Position numbers and translations under genes: made by a program
Notes under the pieces: generated by a model
What the model was told of the DNA's origin: nothing
What the model saw: the letters and a program-made list of their open reading frames with translations, nothing else
The model's database searches: none
Shown: positions 50,785-51,212 of the stretch, piece after piece
Position numbering within the stretch: position 1 is the stretch's first letter
How the letters are laid out: every line of letters starts with the position of its first letter
Assembly (NCBI GenBank): GCA_019686135.1
Contig: JADGHL010000023.1
Coordinates: forward strand, 1 to 51,212
Direction of reading: 5' to 3'
Length of the DNA stretch: 51,212 bases
DNA from: Myxococcaceae bacterium
Lineage (GTDB): Bacteria; Myxococcota; Myxococcia; Myxococcales; Myxococcaceae

Positions 50785-51212
50785 CTAGAAGGCGAACGGG
50801 TACGTCTCCGGCGGCTCGCCGGTCTCCCAGCGCGGGGTGACCTCCAGAGGCTCCAGCGCGTGGGAGAGGTCGACGTGGATCACCCCGTCGAACTGCGCGG
50901 GGAGCTCGCACTCGAAGTAGTGGCTCAGCCGTTCGGTGCCCGGGCGGTAGACCACGCCGATCATCCGCTCCAGCCGTTCGTCACGGAGCCAGACCACGGC
51001 TTCGTTCGGATCGCGCAGCGGGAGGAAGAACCGGTCCACGCCGGTCTCATGCAGGAGCCACTCATAGCTGCCGTGGAGCGCGCGCCGCAGCCGCTTGCGT
51101 TCGGCGGGCGCGTCCCAGTCGGAGGCGGCGGTGACCTCGCCGGCGAAGGTGGTGAGCCCGAGGAGGTACGCCGCGTCCTGGTACTCCTCGCGCACCAGCT
51201 GCCCCACGCTCC
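50785..51212 (-). CDS. Erythromycin-esterase family protein, N-terminus beyond the right edge
   Basis: The C-terminal ~142 residues of an erythromycin-esterase-like (EreA/SuccinogIycan-type) protein. The visible part starts with SVGQLVREEYQDAAYLLGLTTFAG, matching the family's MGxxLRExLGDxYYxLGFTF segment, and has RFFLPLRDPNEAVVWLRDERLE and a last part LPAQFDGVIHVD. An ATG or GTG at about 51207 opens the frame but lies inside the conserved domain, so the true start is outside the window. Most chromosomal members do not confer macrolide resistance; the substrate is unknown. It ends 59 bp before the lipoprotein gene, on the same strand. Confidence 0.8.
   Translation of the reverse strand, partial: SVGQLVREEYQDAAYLLGLTTFAGEVTAASDWDAPAERKRLRRALHGSYEWLLHETGVDRFFLPLRDPNEAVVWLRDERLERMIGVVYRPGTERLSHYFECELPAQFDGVIHVDLSHALEPLEVTPRWETGEPPETYPFAF

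Noticed and set aside
50785-51212. Macrolide resistance gene
   Set aside because: Only the C-terminal part is visible, and most chromosomal erythromycin-esterase-family members are not resistance enzymes.

Overview
The window is a high-GC, gene-dense stretch of about 51 kb. Strong third-position G/C bias opens long spurious frames opposite almost every gene. The gene content points to a myxobacterium (Myxococcota). The main signs are a cell-surface protein ending in a MYXO-CTERM-like tail (24242-27475), a Ser/Thr kinase with PEGA-like repeats, a type III secretion cluster, a large Bat operon, an alkyl-DHAP-synthase-like oxidase and menaquinone-type MenB. This assignment is inference from gene content; no rRNA or tRNA gene was seen. 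No stretch longer than 300 bases lacks a gene.

Left end (1-5.7 kb): part of a type III secretion locus on the minus strand (needle-like protein, inner-rod SctI, ring lipoprotein SctJ, an unknown protein in the SctK position, and SctQ cut by the window edge). A patatin-like phospholipase lies just upstream on the same strand, followed by a PilZ protein and a receiver-only response regulator.

5.7-20.2 kb: a long minus-strand Bat (aerotolerance-type) operon, read moxR, DUF58, a membrane-anchored beta-sandwich protein, batA, batB, batC, batD, batE. Most junctions are 4-base ATGA/GTGA stop-start overlaps. The same overlap continues into an ABC ATPase gene. Its likely partner, a YbbP/MacB-type permease, lies further down the same strand, but an opposite-strand gene for an unknown 597-aa protein sits between them. 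A candidate promoter with a TGACGCGTCA palindrome precedes moxR. A TlpA-like thioredoxin gene follows.

20.2-33.5 kb: ZIP transporter, class III CoA-transferase, YdeI-like protein, a peptidogalycan/FemAB-like acetyltransferase family protein, and a 1077-aa secreted CARDB/Ig-repeat protein. Next comes a minus-strand run: Fis-like regulator, CsgG/LpoB-like protein, unknown secreted protein, AGPS-like FAD oxidase (possibly a CTG start), second ZIP transporter, methyltransferase.

33.5-41.2 kb: plus-strand genes for a receiver protein translationally coupled to a four-haem cytochrome with a degenerate 5'-nucleotidase-like N-terminus, MltD-type lytic transglycosylase with three LysM domains, a lipoprotein and an MscS channel. 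MenB and another probable lipoprotein are on the minus strand.

41.2-51.2 kb: minus strand. A Ser/Thr kinase, a Ycf46-like AAA ATPase and a Crp/Fnr regulator are closely packed, with a perfect hairpin touching the AAA start codon. Next to them is a four-gene overlapping module (large lipoprotein, ABC ATPase, FtsX-type permease, small membrane protein). The right edge cuts an erythromycin-esterase-family gene.

The best candidates for something undescribed are the T3SS/patatin neighbourhood with its long needle-like protein, the Bat operon coupled to an ABC exporter that is interrupted by an unknown gene, and the four-gene lipoprotein/ABC module. None can be called a new system from sequence alone.
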